Shown here one piece after another: positions 8,140 to 14,934 of a stretch of 19,434 nt of DNA; position 1 is the stretch's first letter; every line of letters starts with the position of its first letter. Both the position numbers and the translations under genes were made by a program. The notes under the pieces are model-generated. The model did not search any database. It was given only the letters and a program-made list of their open reading frames with translations, and was not told where the DNA came from. The stretch is from Methylococcaceae bacterium (lineage in GTDB: Bacteria > Pseudomonadota > Gammaproteobacteria > Methylococcales > Methylomonadaceae), in the NCBI GenBank assembly GCA_030699345.1, contig JAUYMX010000359.1, positions 1-19,434 of the forward strand, read 5' to 3'.

Positions 8140-9825
8140 ATGAGCAAAAAACAAAAACTAGAACTGACCTGGATTGGTAAAGACAAGCGCCCGCGTTTGG
8201 AGCCGCGCATTTTACTGGAAGATAAAAGCCTGTCTTATCGCGCCCATAAGCCGGTTCAATCCGCCCAAGCTGAAATTCCGTTTGAGACGCCGGATAGCAA
8301 CATTACCCAAAGTTCCTACGATAATCTGCTGATTCACGGCGATAACTTGCTGGCGCTGAAGGCATTGGAACAGCAATATGCGGGTAAAGTGAAGTGCGTG
8401 TTTATCGATCCGCCTTATAACACCGGCAGCGCCTTTACCCATTATGACGATGGCGTGGAGCATTCATTGTGGTTGTCGTTGATGCGGGATCGACTGGAAG
8501 CGATTCGGACATTGATGGCTGAGGATGGCTCGCTGTGGATTACCATTGATGATAACGAAGCGCATTATCTGAAAGTGTTGTGTGATGAGGTGTTTGGGCG
8601 GGGGAATTTTGTGGCTAATGTAATGTGGGAAAAAAAATTTTCACCACAAAATGATGCTAAGTGGCTAAGCCTCAATCATGATCATATTCTCGTGTTCTCA
8701 AAAAATAAGGAAATTTGGCGACCTAATTTATTAGCCCGCAGTCAAAAGCAAGAAAAAAACTTCAAGAACCCGGATAGCGACCCAAGGGGAGCATGGAGTT
8801 CTGCAGATTACACATGTGCTAAATCGAAAGATGAACGCCCCAATCTCTATTATCCAATTACAAATCCAAACACAAATGAAGAAGTATGGCCAAACCAAAT
8901 AAGAGTTTGGGCTTTCGATAAAAACTCGCATGAAAAAAACGTTGCGAATAACCTCATTTGGTGGGGCAAGAATGGAACTAACCCTGTGCCGCGCTTAAAA
9001 AAATTTGCGGACAAAGTCAGAGGTGGCACTGTTCCAACAACTGTTTGGAGGCATGAAGATGTTGGCAATAACCAAGCAGCAAAAAGAGAAGTTATCTCAT
9101 TTAATAAAACCGATCCTTTTGCAACACCTAAACCTGAAAGTCTAATTCAGCGTGTTCTCGAAATAGCCACTAACTCCAACGATTTGGTTTTGGATTCATT
9201 CGCCGGTTCCGGCACCACCGGCGCAGTTGCCCACAAAATGGGCCGCCGCTGGATCATGATTGAGCTGGGTGACCACTGCGAAACTCATATCGTGCCGCGT
9301 CTGAAAAAAGTCATAACCGGCGAAGACCAAGGCGGCATCAGTAAAGCCGTTAACTGGCAAGGTGGCGGCGGTTTCCGCTATTTCCGTTTAGCTCCGTCAT
9401 TACTGAAGAAAGATAGCTGGGGTAACTGGATTATTAACAAGGAATACAACGCCGAAATGCTCAGTGAGGCCATGTGCAAACACATGGGCTTTCATTATGC
9501 CCCCAGCCAAGCGCATTTCTGGATGCACGGCCATAGTACCGAAACCGATTTTATCTACGTCACTACTGGTAGTCTGAGTCACGACCAGCTTAAAGTGATC
9601 AGCGACGAGGTCGGCAACACCCGCACTTTGTTGATTTGCTGCAAGGCGTTCATGGCCGAAACCAATGCCTTTGCCAATCTGACGCTAAAAAAGATTCCGC
9701 AAGCCATCTTAAACAAATGCGAGTGGGATCACGACGACTACAGTTTCAGCCTGAATGTGCTGCCGGATGATGAGAGCAGCGAGGATTTAGAAATCTCGCA
9801 GGCCTTAGATAACGAAGAAGAATAA
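8140..9825 (+). CDS. mod: Type III-like DNA methyltransferase (Mod), beta class
   Basis: A 561-aa amino-methyltransferase. Motif IV (FIDPPYNTG, DPPY at 90-93) precedes motif I (DSFAGSGTTGA, FAGSG at 354-358), the order of the beta group to which type III Mod proteins belong. An upstream motif X-like segment TPKPESLIQRVL (329-340) is also seen. The region between about 160 and 325 should be the target recognition domain; the DNA coding for it is clearly AT-richer than its flanks, suggesting module exchange. Mod proteins methylate N6 of adenine in one strand of a short asymmetric site and give specificity to the Res subunit. Length is a little short of EcoP1I/EcoP15I Mod. AGGA at 8121-8124 lies rather far from the ATG, so translation may be weak. 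The adenine specificity is family inference. Confidence 0.88.
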   Translation: MSKKQKLELTWIGKDKRPRLEPRILLEDKSLSYRAHKPVQSAQAEIPFETPDSNITQSSYDNLLIHGDNLLALKALEQQYAGKVKCVFIDPPYNTGSAFTHYDDGVEHSLWLSLMRDRLEAIRTLMAEDGSLWITIDDNEAHYLKVLCDEVFGRGNFVANVMWEKKFSPQNDAKWLSLNHDHILVFSKNKEIWRPNLLARSQKQEKNFKNPDSDPRGAWSSADYTCAKSKDERPNLYYPITNPNTNEEVWPNQIRVWAFDKNSHEKNVANNLIWWGKNGTNPVPRLKKFADKVRGGTVPTTVWRHEDVGNNQAAKREVISFNKTDPFATPKPESLIQRVLEIATNSNDLVLDSFAGSGTTGAVAHKMGRRWIMIELGDHCETHIVPRLKKVITGEDQGGISKAVNWQGGGGFRYFRLAPSLLKKDSWGNWIINKEYNAEMLSEAMCKHMGFHYAPSQAHFWMHGHSTETDFIYVTTGSLSHDQLKVISDEVGNTRTLLICCKAFMAETNAFANLTLKKIPQAILNKCEWDHDDYSFSLNVLPDDESSEDLEISQALDNEEE

Positions 9826-9877
9826 ATCACAAAAAAGAAAAATATGAGCATTCCTATGGACCTAAAAAAATCAGTTA

Positions 9878-9938
9878 AGCCTTCCGAAATCCCGTTCGCC
9901 CTGAGCTTGTCGAAGGGTGGACGGGGTTTCGGAAGGCT
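9878..9938. repeat. REP-like element, copy 1 (nested hairpin)
   Basis: A 22-nt core at 9894-9915 (GTTCG..CTGAGC.TGTCGAAG) is enclosed by arms 9878-9889 and 9927-9938, which are perfect 12-bp reverse complements and extend further with one G-T pair. The core belongs to a widely dispersed bacterial intergenic repeat that, when translated, yields strings such as PFALSLSKG. It pairs with an inverted copy at 9955-10007. Confidence 0.75.
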
Positions 9939-9954
9939 CACCAAACGGGTGGAT

Positions 9955-10007
9955 GTGCCAAAGGCCGCTCATGCTTCGACAGGCTCAGCACGAACGGCCT
10001 TTGGCAC
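9955..10007. repeat. REP-like element, copy 2 in inverted orientation
   Basis: A core at 9974-9995 is the reverse complement of the copy-1 core at 19 of 22 positions. It is enclosed by perfect 13-bp arms at 9955-9967 and 9995-10007. The two copies together form a head-to-head pair resembling BIME/REP doublets. It fills most of the 203-bp mod-res gap and ends about 20 bp before the res start, where it could attenuate transcription or affect translation of Res. Confidence 0.75.
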
Positions 10008-10028
10008 CCATCAACTGAGTTTTTTAGG

Positions 10029-12794
10029 ATGAACGGGCAAAAAATCGCCAATCAACTCGCCGCCCGTCTTTCGCTCCGCAGCCCACAGCGTGAATCACTG
10101 GATATTCTGGTTGCTCTGCTGGATCAGCTGAACTTAAGCCAAGATCCGGATTTGCAACATTGGTTGACGGTGATTGGGCAGCAGTATCCGTCAGTCAAAG
10201 ATTTTGAGCGCACGTTTCCGTCTCTGTGTTTTGCACTGGCCACCGGTGTCGGCAAAACTCGGCTGATGGGCGCAATGATTGCCTGGCTGTATCTGACCGG
10301 GCGCAGCCGACATTTTATGGTGTTGGCGCCCAACCTGACTATTTACGAGAAACTGAAACAGGATTTCACGCTGGGACATCCCAAATATGTGTTTGCCGGT
10401 ATCCCGGAAATCGCACAAATGCCGCCGGTAATAATCACGGGCGAAGATTATGACAGCGGGCGAGGCGTGCGCTTGGATTATGCGGTGCCACAGACCTTAA
10501 CCGCCGATCTGTTCGCTTATGAAAGTGCGCCGCATATCAATATTTTTAATATTGCCAAAATAAATGCCCGCGACGCCAAAAAAGGCGCGGCCAAGTCTTC
10601 GGTAGCCAAAGTGCGCCGTTTGCAGGAGTACATAGGCGAGTCTTATTTCGACTATCTGGCTGGGCTGCCTGATTTGGTGGTGTTAATGGACGAAGCACAT
10701 CGCTATTACGCCAGTGCCGGTGCTAAAGCGATTAACGACCTTAAACCCGTATTGGGTATCGAACTGACCGCGACACCGAAAACCACCGGCGCCAAACCGC
10801 GTGACTTTGCCAATATCATTTATCACTATCCGTTAGCCAGTGCGCTGAATGACGGCTTTGTAAAAATACCGGCAGTTGCAACACGTAAGGATTTTCGTGC
10901 CGATCAGTACAGTTCTAAGGAACTGGAAAAGATAAAGCTGGAAGACGGTATTCATCATCATGAATACGTGAAAGTAGAATTGCTTTCCTTTGCCAGCACG
11001 CATCAAGTCAAACCGGTAAAACCGTTTATGCTGGTAGTGGCGCAAGATACCAGCCACGCTGGAGCCATCAAAACCCTGATCGAATCCGCCGATTTTTTTG
11101 AGGGACGTTATCAGGGTAAAGTCATCGAGGTGCATTCCAATCAATCAGGCGAAGAGTCGGACGAAGCCATGCAGCGCTTGCTGGCCGTGGAGCATGATGA
11201 ACATACCGAGATTGTGATTCATGTCAACAAGCTGAAAGAAGGCTGGGATGTCACCAACCTTTACACGATTGTGCCGCTACGGGCTTCAGCCTCAGAAATT
11301 CTGACCGAACAAACCATAGGCCGCGGCTTGCGCTTGCCTTATGGGAAACGTACCGGCGTTGAAGCAGTAGATCGGCTTACTATTATTGCCCATGACCGTT
11401 TTCAGGAGATTATTGACCGTGCCAATGATGCGGAGTCGATTATCCGCAAAGTGATTTATATCGGCGGTGACGATGCCGATATACCGGATAAAAAACCGCA
11501 GATAATTACCACGCCATCTTATTTGGAGATGCTAACTACCGGCAAATCGGCGACTCAGGATGATCGTGAAATCTCAGAAGTTGGAGGACGCTACGATATA
11601 AAACCACAGAGTGAACAACGAACCAGAGTTGCTGAAATCGTCTTAAAAGTTGTTGAAGAAGAAGCCGCTAAATTGGCATCAAGTAAAGAATTGAGTCAGG
11701 AAGATGTTCAAGCACTTGTGGTGCGGCGGGTTCAACAAGTTGTGCGAGACAATCCGCCCATGCAGCGATTTCTTCCTGAATTTGAAATAGAGAAGTTGCT
11801 GAGCGACAACGAGGTGGCTGATATTGTTCATACGGTCACTGAAAAGCTGATTGAACTGACCTTGGATGTGCCGAAAATTGTGGTATTACCCACCCGCGAA
11901 GTCAATTACGGTTTCCAGGATTTTGATCTGCAACGATTGGAACTTATTAACTTCCAGCCGGTCAGCCAGGAAATTCTGTTGCAACATTTGGATAATAACC
12001 AACAAACCAGTATCCATTGGGCAGGGCAGGATGCCCATGAAGAACAGTTGGAAAACTATTTGGTTCGGAACCTGATGGACAAGGATGAAATTGATTACGA
12101 TGAACATGCCGAGTTGTTGTACAAGTTGACCGGTCAAGTGATAACCCGATTGCGTGCTTATCTAACTAACGAGAGCCAAGTCGAAAACGTTTTGGTTTAT
12201 TGGCAAAAACAGTTAAGCGAATTTATCTGGGCTCAACTGCGAGAAAATCAATGGACAACGCCTACTGATTACATCGGCAAAGTTACTCAAGGTTTTGAAG
12301 TGCTTAAGCCCGCAACCTTTACGCTCGCTGCCGGTGAGAAACCACGCGACTTCCGCGCCCCTATTGCCGACAAACGCGCTATTCGCCAGATGGTATTCAA
12401 GGGCTTTGGCAAATGCTGTTACCCTTACCAGAAGTTTGATTCAGTTGAAGGGGAATGGCGATTAGCGCAACTGCTGGAGGACGATGATGACGTGCTTAAA
12501 TGGATGAAACCGGCATCCGGACAATTTCGTATCGAATACCAGAACGGCCAAAACTATGAGCCGGATTTTGTAGTGGAATGCGCTGCTCACTATTTGCTGA
12601 TTGAGCCAAAACGAGCCGACCAAATCAACACTGAAGAGGTTCAGCTAAAAGCCCGTGCTGCCAGCCGTTGGTGTGGGTATGCAAATGAACACGCTAAAAA
12701 CAGCGGCACTAAGCGTTGGTTTTATGTATTGGTTCCTCATGATGCGATTGTTTTGGGAAGATCATTAGCCAATCTTAAGGCCGAGTATTCATAG
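10029..12794 (+). CDS. res: Type III-like restriction enzyme Res subunit (helicase-nuclease)
   Basis: A 921-aa superfamily 2 ATPase with a C-terminal nuclease. Walker A is ATGVGKT (71-77), DEAH box MDEAHRYY (DEAH 221-224), motif III TATP (247-250), motif V GWDV (405-408) and motif VI EQTIGRGLRLPY (427-438). Near the C-terminus PD (845-846) and EPK (859-861) in LLIEPKRADQ form a PD-(D/E)XK endonuclease site. This architecture is that of type III Res. Together with Mod it would form the Mod2Res complex that cleaves unmethylated DNA after ATP-driven sliding. The ATG has AGG immediately before it and no well-spaced Shine-Dalgarno, and it overlaps the TGA of a 62-codon open frame running through the REP pair (ATGA). 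Translation may therefore be low or coupled, which would keep restriction below methylation. Confidence 0.9.
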   Translation: MNGQKIANQLAARLSLRSPQRESLDILVALLDQLNLSQDPDLQHWLTVIGQQYPSVKDFERTFPSLCFALATGVGKTRLMGAMIAWLYLTGRSRHFMVLAPNLTIYEKLKQDFTLGHPKYVFAGIPEIAQMPPVIITGEDYDSGRGVRLDYAVPQTLTADLFAYESAPHINIFNIAKINARDAKKGAAKSSVAKVRRLQEYIGESYFDYLAGLPDLVVLMDEAHRYYASAGAKAINDLKPVLGIELTATPKTTGAKPRDFANIIYHYPLASALNDGFVKIPAVATRKDFRADQYSSKELEKIKLEDGIHHHEYVKVELLSFASTHQVKPVKPFMLVVAQDTSHAGAIKTLIESADFFEGRYQGKVIEVHSNQSGEESDEAMQRLLAVEHDEHTEIVIHVNKLKEGWDVTNLYTIVPLRASASEILTEQTIGRGLRLPYGKRTGVEAVDRLTIIAHDRFQEIIDRANDAESIIRKVIYIGGDDADIPDKKPQIITTPSYLEMLTTGKSATQDDREISEVGGRYDIKPQSEQRTRVAEIVLKVVEEEAAKLASSKELSQEDVQALVVRRVQQVVRDNPPMQRFLPEFEIEKLLSDNEVADIVHTVTEKLIELTLDVPKIVVLPTREVNYGFQDFDLQRLELINFQPVSQEILLQHLDNNQQTSIHWAGQDAHEEQLENYLVRNLMDKDEIDYDEHAELLYKLTGQVITRLRAYLTNESQVENVLVYWQKQLSEFIWAQLRENQWTTPTDYIGKVTQGFEVLKPATFTLAAGEKPRDFRAPIADKRAIRQMVFKGFGKCCYPYQKFDSVEGEWRLAQLLEDDDDVLKWMKPASGQFRIEYQNGQNYEPDFVVECAAHYLLIEPKRADQINTEEVQLKARAASRWCGYANEHAKNSGTKRWFYVLVPHDAIVLGRSLANLKAEYS

Positions 12795-12817
12795 ATTGTA
12801 AAAAAACCAGTCAAGAC

Positions 12818-12833
12818 TTCACCCCCGCTTCAC
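12818..12833 (+). promoter_or_regulatory. Cre tag (CreB-binding site) upstream of creD
   Basis: TTCAC at 12818-12822 and TTCAC at 12829-12833 are separated by exactly six bases. This matches the published CreB consensus TTCACNNNNNNTTCAC with no mismatch. It lies 73 bp before the creD start and after the res stop (12794), so creD has its own CreB-responsive control region. A weaker half-site, CTCAC at 12851-12855, lies 22 bp further on. No convincing -10/-35 pair was assigned. Confidence 0.8.
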
Positions 12834-12905
12834 ATTCCCAACATTATCTCCTCACCGTGCAGGTGCATGCTTTGTATCGTCTTTTAACGTTACAGGAGCA
12901 ACACG

Positions 12906-14282
12906 ATGCAAAGAAAACTTTGGCAAAAAATCGGCATGATGCTGGGCCTGACCTTGGTCTTGCTGGTGCCGATCGGCATGATAGAAAATTTGGTCAGTGA
13001 GCGTGCAAGTCGCCAGCAACAGGTGGTGAATGACATTGCCTCCAGTTCCGCCGGGCCGCAACAGCTGTTCGGGCCCTTGCTGGTGGTGCCGTACAGCGAA
13101 CATTGGACGGAAGTGATCGAGACGCGGCAAGACGGCGTGCCTACGCGCGAAGTTGTGGAGCGCGTCGATAACCGGGTTTTATATTTTTTACCGGAACATC
13201 TGAACATAAACGGCGAGCTGTCCACCGAAACCAAGCAGCGCGGGCTGTTTAAGGTGCGTACCTACGTGCTGAACGTCAGCGTTAAAGGCGACGTTAATTT
13301 GCCGGGTGGTTACGGCAATCCCAAGCCGCTGCATAACGGCCAGATCAGTGTTGGCGTGCCTTATACCAGCGTGGTGCTGTCCGATATGCGCGGCGTACTG
13401 GAAGCGCCGGGAGTGGAATTAGACGGCAAACATTATGCCTTCGAACAAGGCGCAGAACTGCCGATGGATGCGGTTAACGGGATGCATGCCTCGCTGAATA
13501 CTCTATCGGTAGAGTCCGGCCCGCTCAATATGCCGTTTGCTTTTACCCTGAAATTGCGCGGTATCGAATCGCTGGATTTTATCCCGGCTGGTAAACAAAC
13601 GCGGGTCGAGCTGTCCTCGGCTTGGCAACATCCCAGCTTTTACGGCCGCTTTCTGCCTGATCCGCAAAGTCAGCAAATCGGTCAAGAAGGTTTTCATGCG
13701 TTGTGGACGGTTGATTCGTTGGCGTCCAATGTCGCCGAAAGTTTGAATAAATGCCGTGCCATCAGCTGTTACGACAGCTTCGGTATTAAGTTGATGGAGC
13801 CGATCAATATCTATTCGCTGTCCGACCGGGCGACAAAATACGGCTTTTTGTTTGTTTGCCTAACGTTCGCGGCGATTTTCCTGTTCGAAATCCTAAAAAG
13901 CTTGGCGATACATCCTGCTCAATATGCATTGGTCGGCTTAGCACTGGCGATGTTTTTCCTCTTACTGTTGAGTTTGTCGGAGCATCTGGATTTCGTGATG
14001 GCCTATTTGATTGCGACCACGGCTTGCGTGACATTGATCGGCATTTATCTCAGCGCGGTATTGCATAGCGCTAAACGTGGCTTGGCGGCAGGGGCATTGC
14101 TGGCCGGTTTGTTCGCCAGCTTGTACGGTTTGCTGGAATCCGAGGATAACGCGCTGATGCTGGGTTCATTGCTGTTATTTGTGTTGCTGAGCTTGGCGAT
14201 GCTAACGACGCGGCGTCTGGACTGGTATGGAATTAGTCAGTCGACCGGCAAAAATACGGTCGATAGTCAAACGTCGCTTTAA
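12906..14282 (+). CDS. creD: Inner membrane protein CreD
   Basis: A 458-aa CreD-family protein, close to the family's usual 450 aa. One N-terminal transmembrane helix (about 12-30) is followed by a large extracytoplasmic domain containing QLFGPLLVVPY, a CreD signature region. At least four hydrophobic helices follow from about residue 306 to 440. In E. coli CreD (Cet) overexpression gives colicin E2 tolerance, and in other bacteria CreD affects envelope integrity and beta-lactam response; its biochemical function is unknown. AGGAG lies well spaced before the ATG. An exact Cre tag upstream indicates activation by CreB, whose gene with creC is about 10 kb upstream rather than adjacent. Confidence 0.88.
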   Translation: MQRKLWQKIGMMLGLTLVLLVPIGMIENLVSERASRQQQVVNDIASSSAGPQQLFGPLLVVPYSEHWTEVIETRQDGVPTREVVERVDNRVLYFLPEHLNINGELSTETKQRGLFKVRTYVLNVSVKGDVNLPGGYGNPKPLHNGQISVGVPYTSVVLSDMRGVLEAPGVELDGKHYAFEQGAELPMDAVNGMHASLNTLSVESGPLNMPFAFTLKLRGIESLDFIPAGKQTRVELSSAWQHPSFYGRFLPDPQSQQIGQEGFHALWTVDSLASNVAESLNKCRAISCYDSFGIKLMEPINIYSLSDRATKYGFLFVCLTFAAIFLFEILKSLAIHPAQYALVGLALAMFFLLLLSLSEHLDFVMAYLIATTACVTLIGIYLSAVLHSAKRGLAAGALLAGLFASLYGLLESEDNALMLGSLLLFVLLSLAMLTTRRLDWYGISQSTGKNTVDSQTSL

Positions 14283-14345
14283 TCAGGCCACGAACGGATG
14301 ACGGTCATCGGCCGTCGTTCTCCCAAACATAAATCCGAGATACTT

Positions 14346-14906
14346 ATGATTATTGCTCATTTACCCGCCGGCTACATTGTGTCGACACTGCTGTTTCCAC
14401 GCATCCAACACCATGGCGTGTCCCGCCTGAGCTTTATGCGCGCCGGTCTATTCGGTGCCGTCGCGCCAGATTTGGATATGATTTATTTTTACTGCTTCGA
14501 TGATAGAGCCCATCCGCACCACAGCTATTACAGCCATTTCCCCATGGTCTGGCTGTTGTTGCTGATGCTCAGCGCATTTTGGTTGCACGCTGCAAAACGC
14601 AAGGAGTTATCGGTGTTGGCAATGATATTTACGGCTAACGGTTTGTTGCACATGTTCCTGGACTTTATTGCCAGTAATATCTATTGGCTGGCACCGTTCG
14701 TGAACAAGCCTTTCTCTTTGATCACTGTCTCCAGAGTTTATGAGCCCTGGTGGTTAAATTTTATTTTGCACAGAGCGTTTGGTGTGGAGATTGCGATCGT
14801 GATTTTGGCGATTTATTTGTGGCGAAGGGATGTGCGGCGCGAAACGTTAAGTCTTTCGCTCAATGGATGCTGCATGTTAGGCATGAGTGACAAGACCGCC
14901 AGCTGA
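14346..14906 (+). CDS. YdjM/DUF457-like membrane-bound predicted metal-dependent hydrolase
   Basis: A 186-aa integral membrane protein. It carries the family pattern APDLD (about 36-40) followed by HPHHSYYSHFP, with conserved Asp and His residues likely to bind metal. A second conserved region, NGLLHMFLDF, supplies another His and Asp. There are about four hydrophobic segments. This matches the YdjM/DUF457 group annotated as LexA-regulated or membrane-bound metal-dependent hydrolases, whose substrate is unknown to me. ATG 14346 fits the family N-terminus (MIIAHLPAGY); an in-frame ATG at 14298 would add 16 polar residues and is less likely. It follows creD by 63 nt and may be co-transcribed with it. 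Confidence 0.7.
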   Translation: MIIAHLPAGYIVSTLLFPRIQHHGVSRLSFMRAGLFGAVAPDLDMIYFYCFDDRAHPHHSYYSHFPMVWLLLLMLSAFWLHAAKRKELSVLAMIFTANGLLHMFLDFIASNIYWLAPFVNKPFSLITVSRVYEPWWLNFILHRAFGVEIAIVILAIYLWRRDVRRETLSLSLNGCCMLGMSDKTAS

Positions 14907-14923
14907 GTTATCAAGCTGGCGGT
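14895..14923. terminator. Hairpin between convergent genes
   Basis: Perfect 10-bp stem (arms 14895-14904 and 14914-14923) with a 9-nt loop. It overlaps the stop of the YdjM-like gene and lies 11 bp from the end of the phytase-like gene on the opposite strand. There is no T tract on either side, but its position suggests a shared transcript end. Confidence 0.5.
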
Positions 14924-14934
14924 GATAAGGCAGA

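Larger units (their letters stand above)
2510..12800 (+). other. Putative defence island inserted between creC and creD
   Basis: Six same-strand genes (ribbon-helix-helix regulator, SNF2 helicase, AlbA-HATPase, Fic, type III-like Mod, type III-like Res) fill the space between creC and creD. In E. coli, Pseudomonas and Xanthomonas creB, creC and creD are adjacent. Close packing in the first part (1-nt and 4-nt overlaps, 8-nt gap) suggests one operon, with two structured gaps before mod and before res. No integrase, tRNA gene or obvious direct repeat marks the edges, so the exact boundaries are not defined. A transposase tail lies on the far side of creBC. Confidence 0.6.

Noticed and set aside
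8630..8637. Run of eight A at the start of the presumed target recognition domain, a possible phase-variation tract in mod
   Set aside because: It encodes Glu-Lys-Lys in WEKKFSPQ, which resembles a conserved stretch of beta-class Mod proteins. Known phase-variable mod genes carry longer tandem repeats. No such repeat is seen.
2775..9825. Identification of the cassette as DISARM or BREX
   Set aside because: The SNF2 helicase recalls DrmD, but no drmA, drmB, drmC, pglZ, brxC or brxL homologue is present, and the methyltransferase and nuclease are of type III style.
9844..10032. A 62-codon open frame as a protein-coding gene between mod and res
   Set aside because: Most of its sequence is the translation of REP-like repeats and it has no clear ribosome binding site. 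It is kept only as a possible coupling frame.
2510..12905. Direct repeats or integrase attachment sites at the island edges
   Set aside because: Comparison by eye of the sequences after creC and before creD gave no convincing duplicated target, and no integrase or tRNA gene is present.
14297..14309. Palindrome GATGAC-G-GTCATC just after creD
   Set aside because: Six-base arms with a one-base centre cannot fold into a hairpin, and there is no second copy or associated regulator to support an operator.
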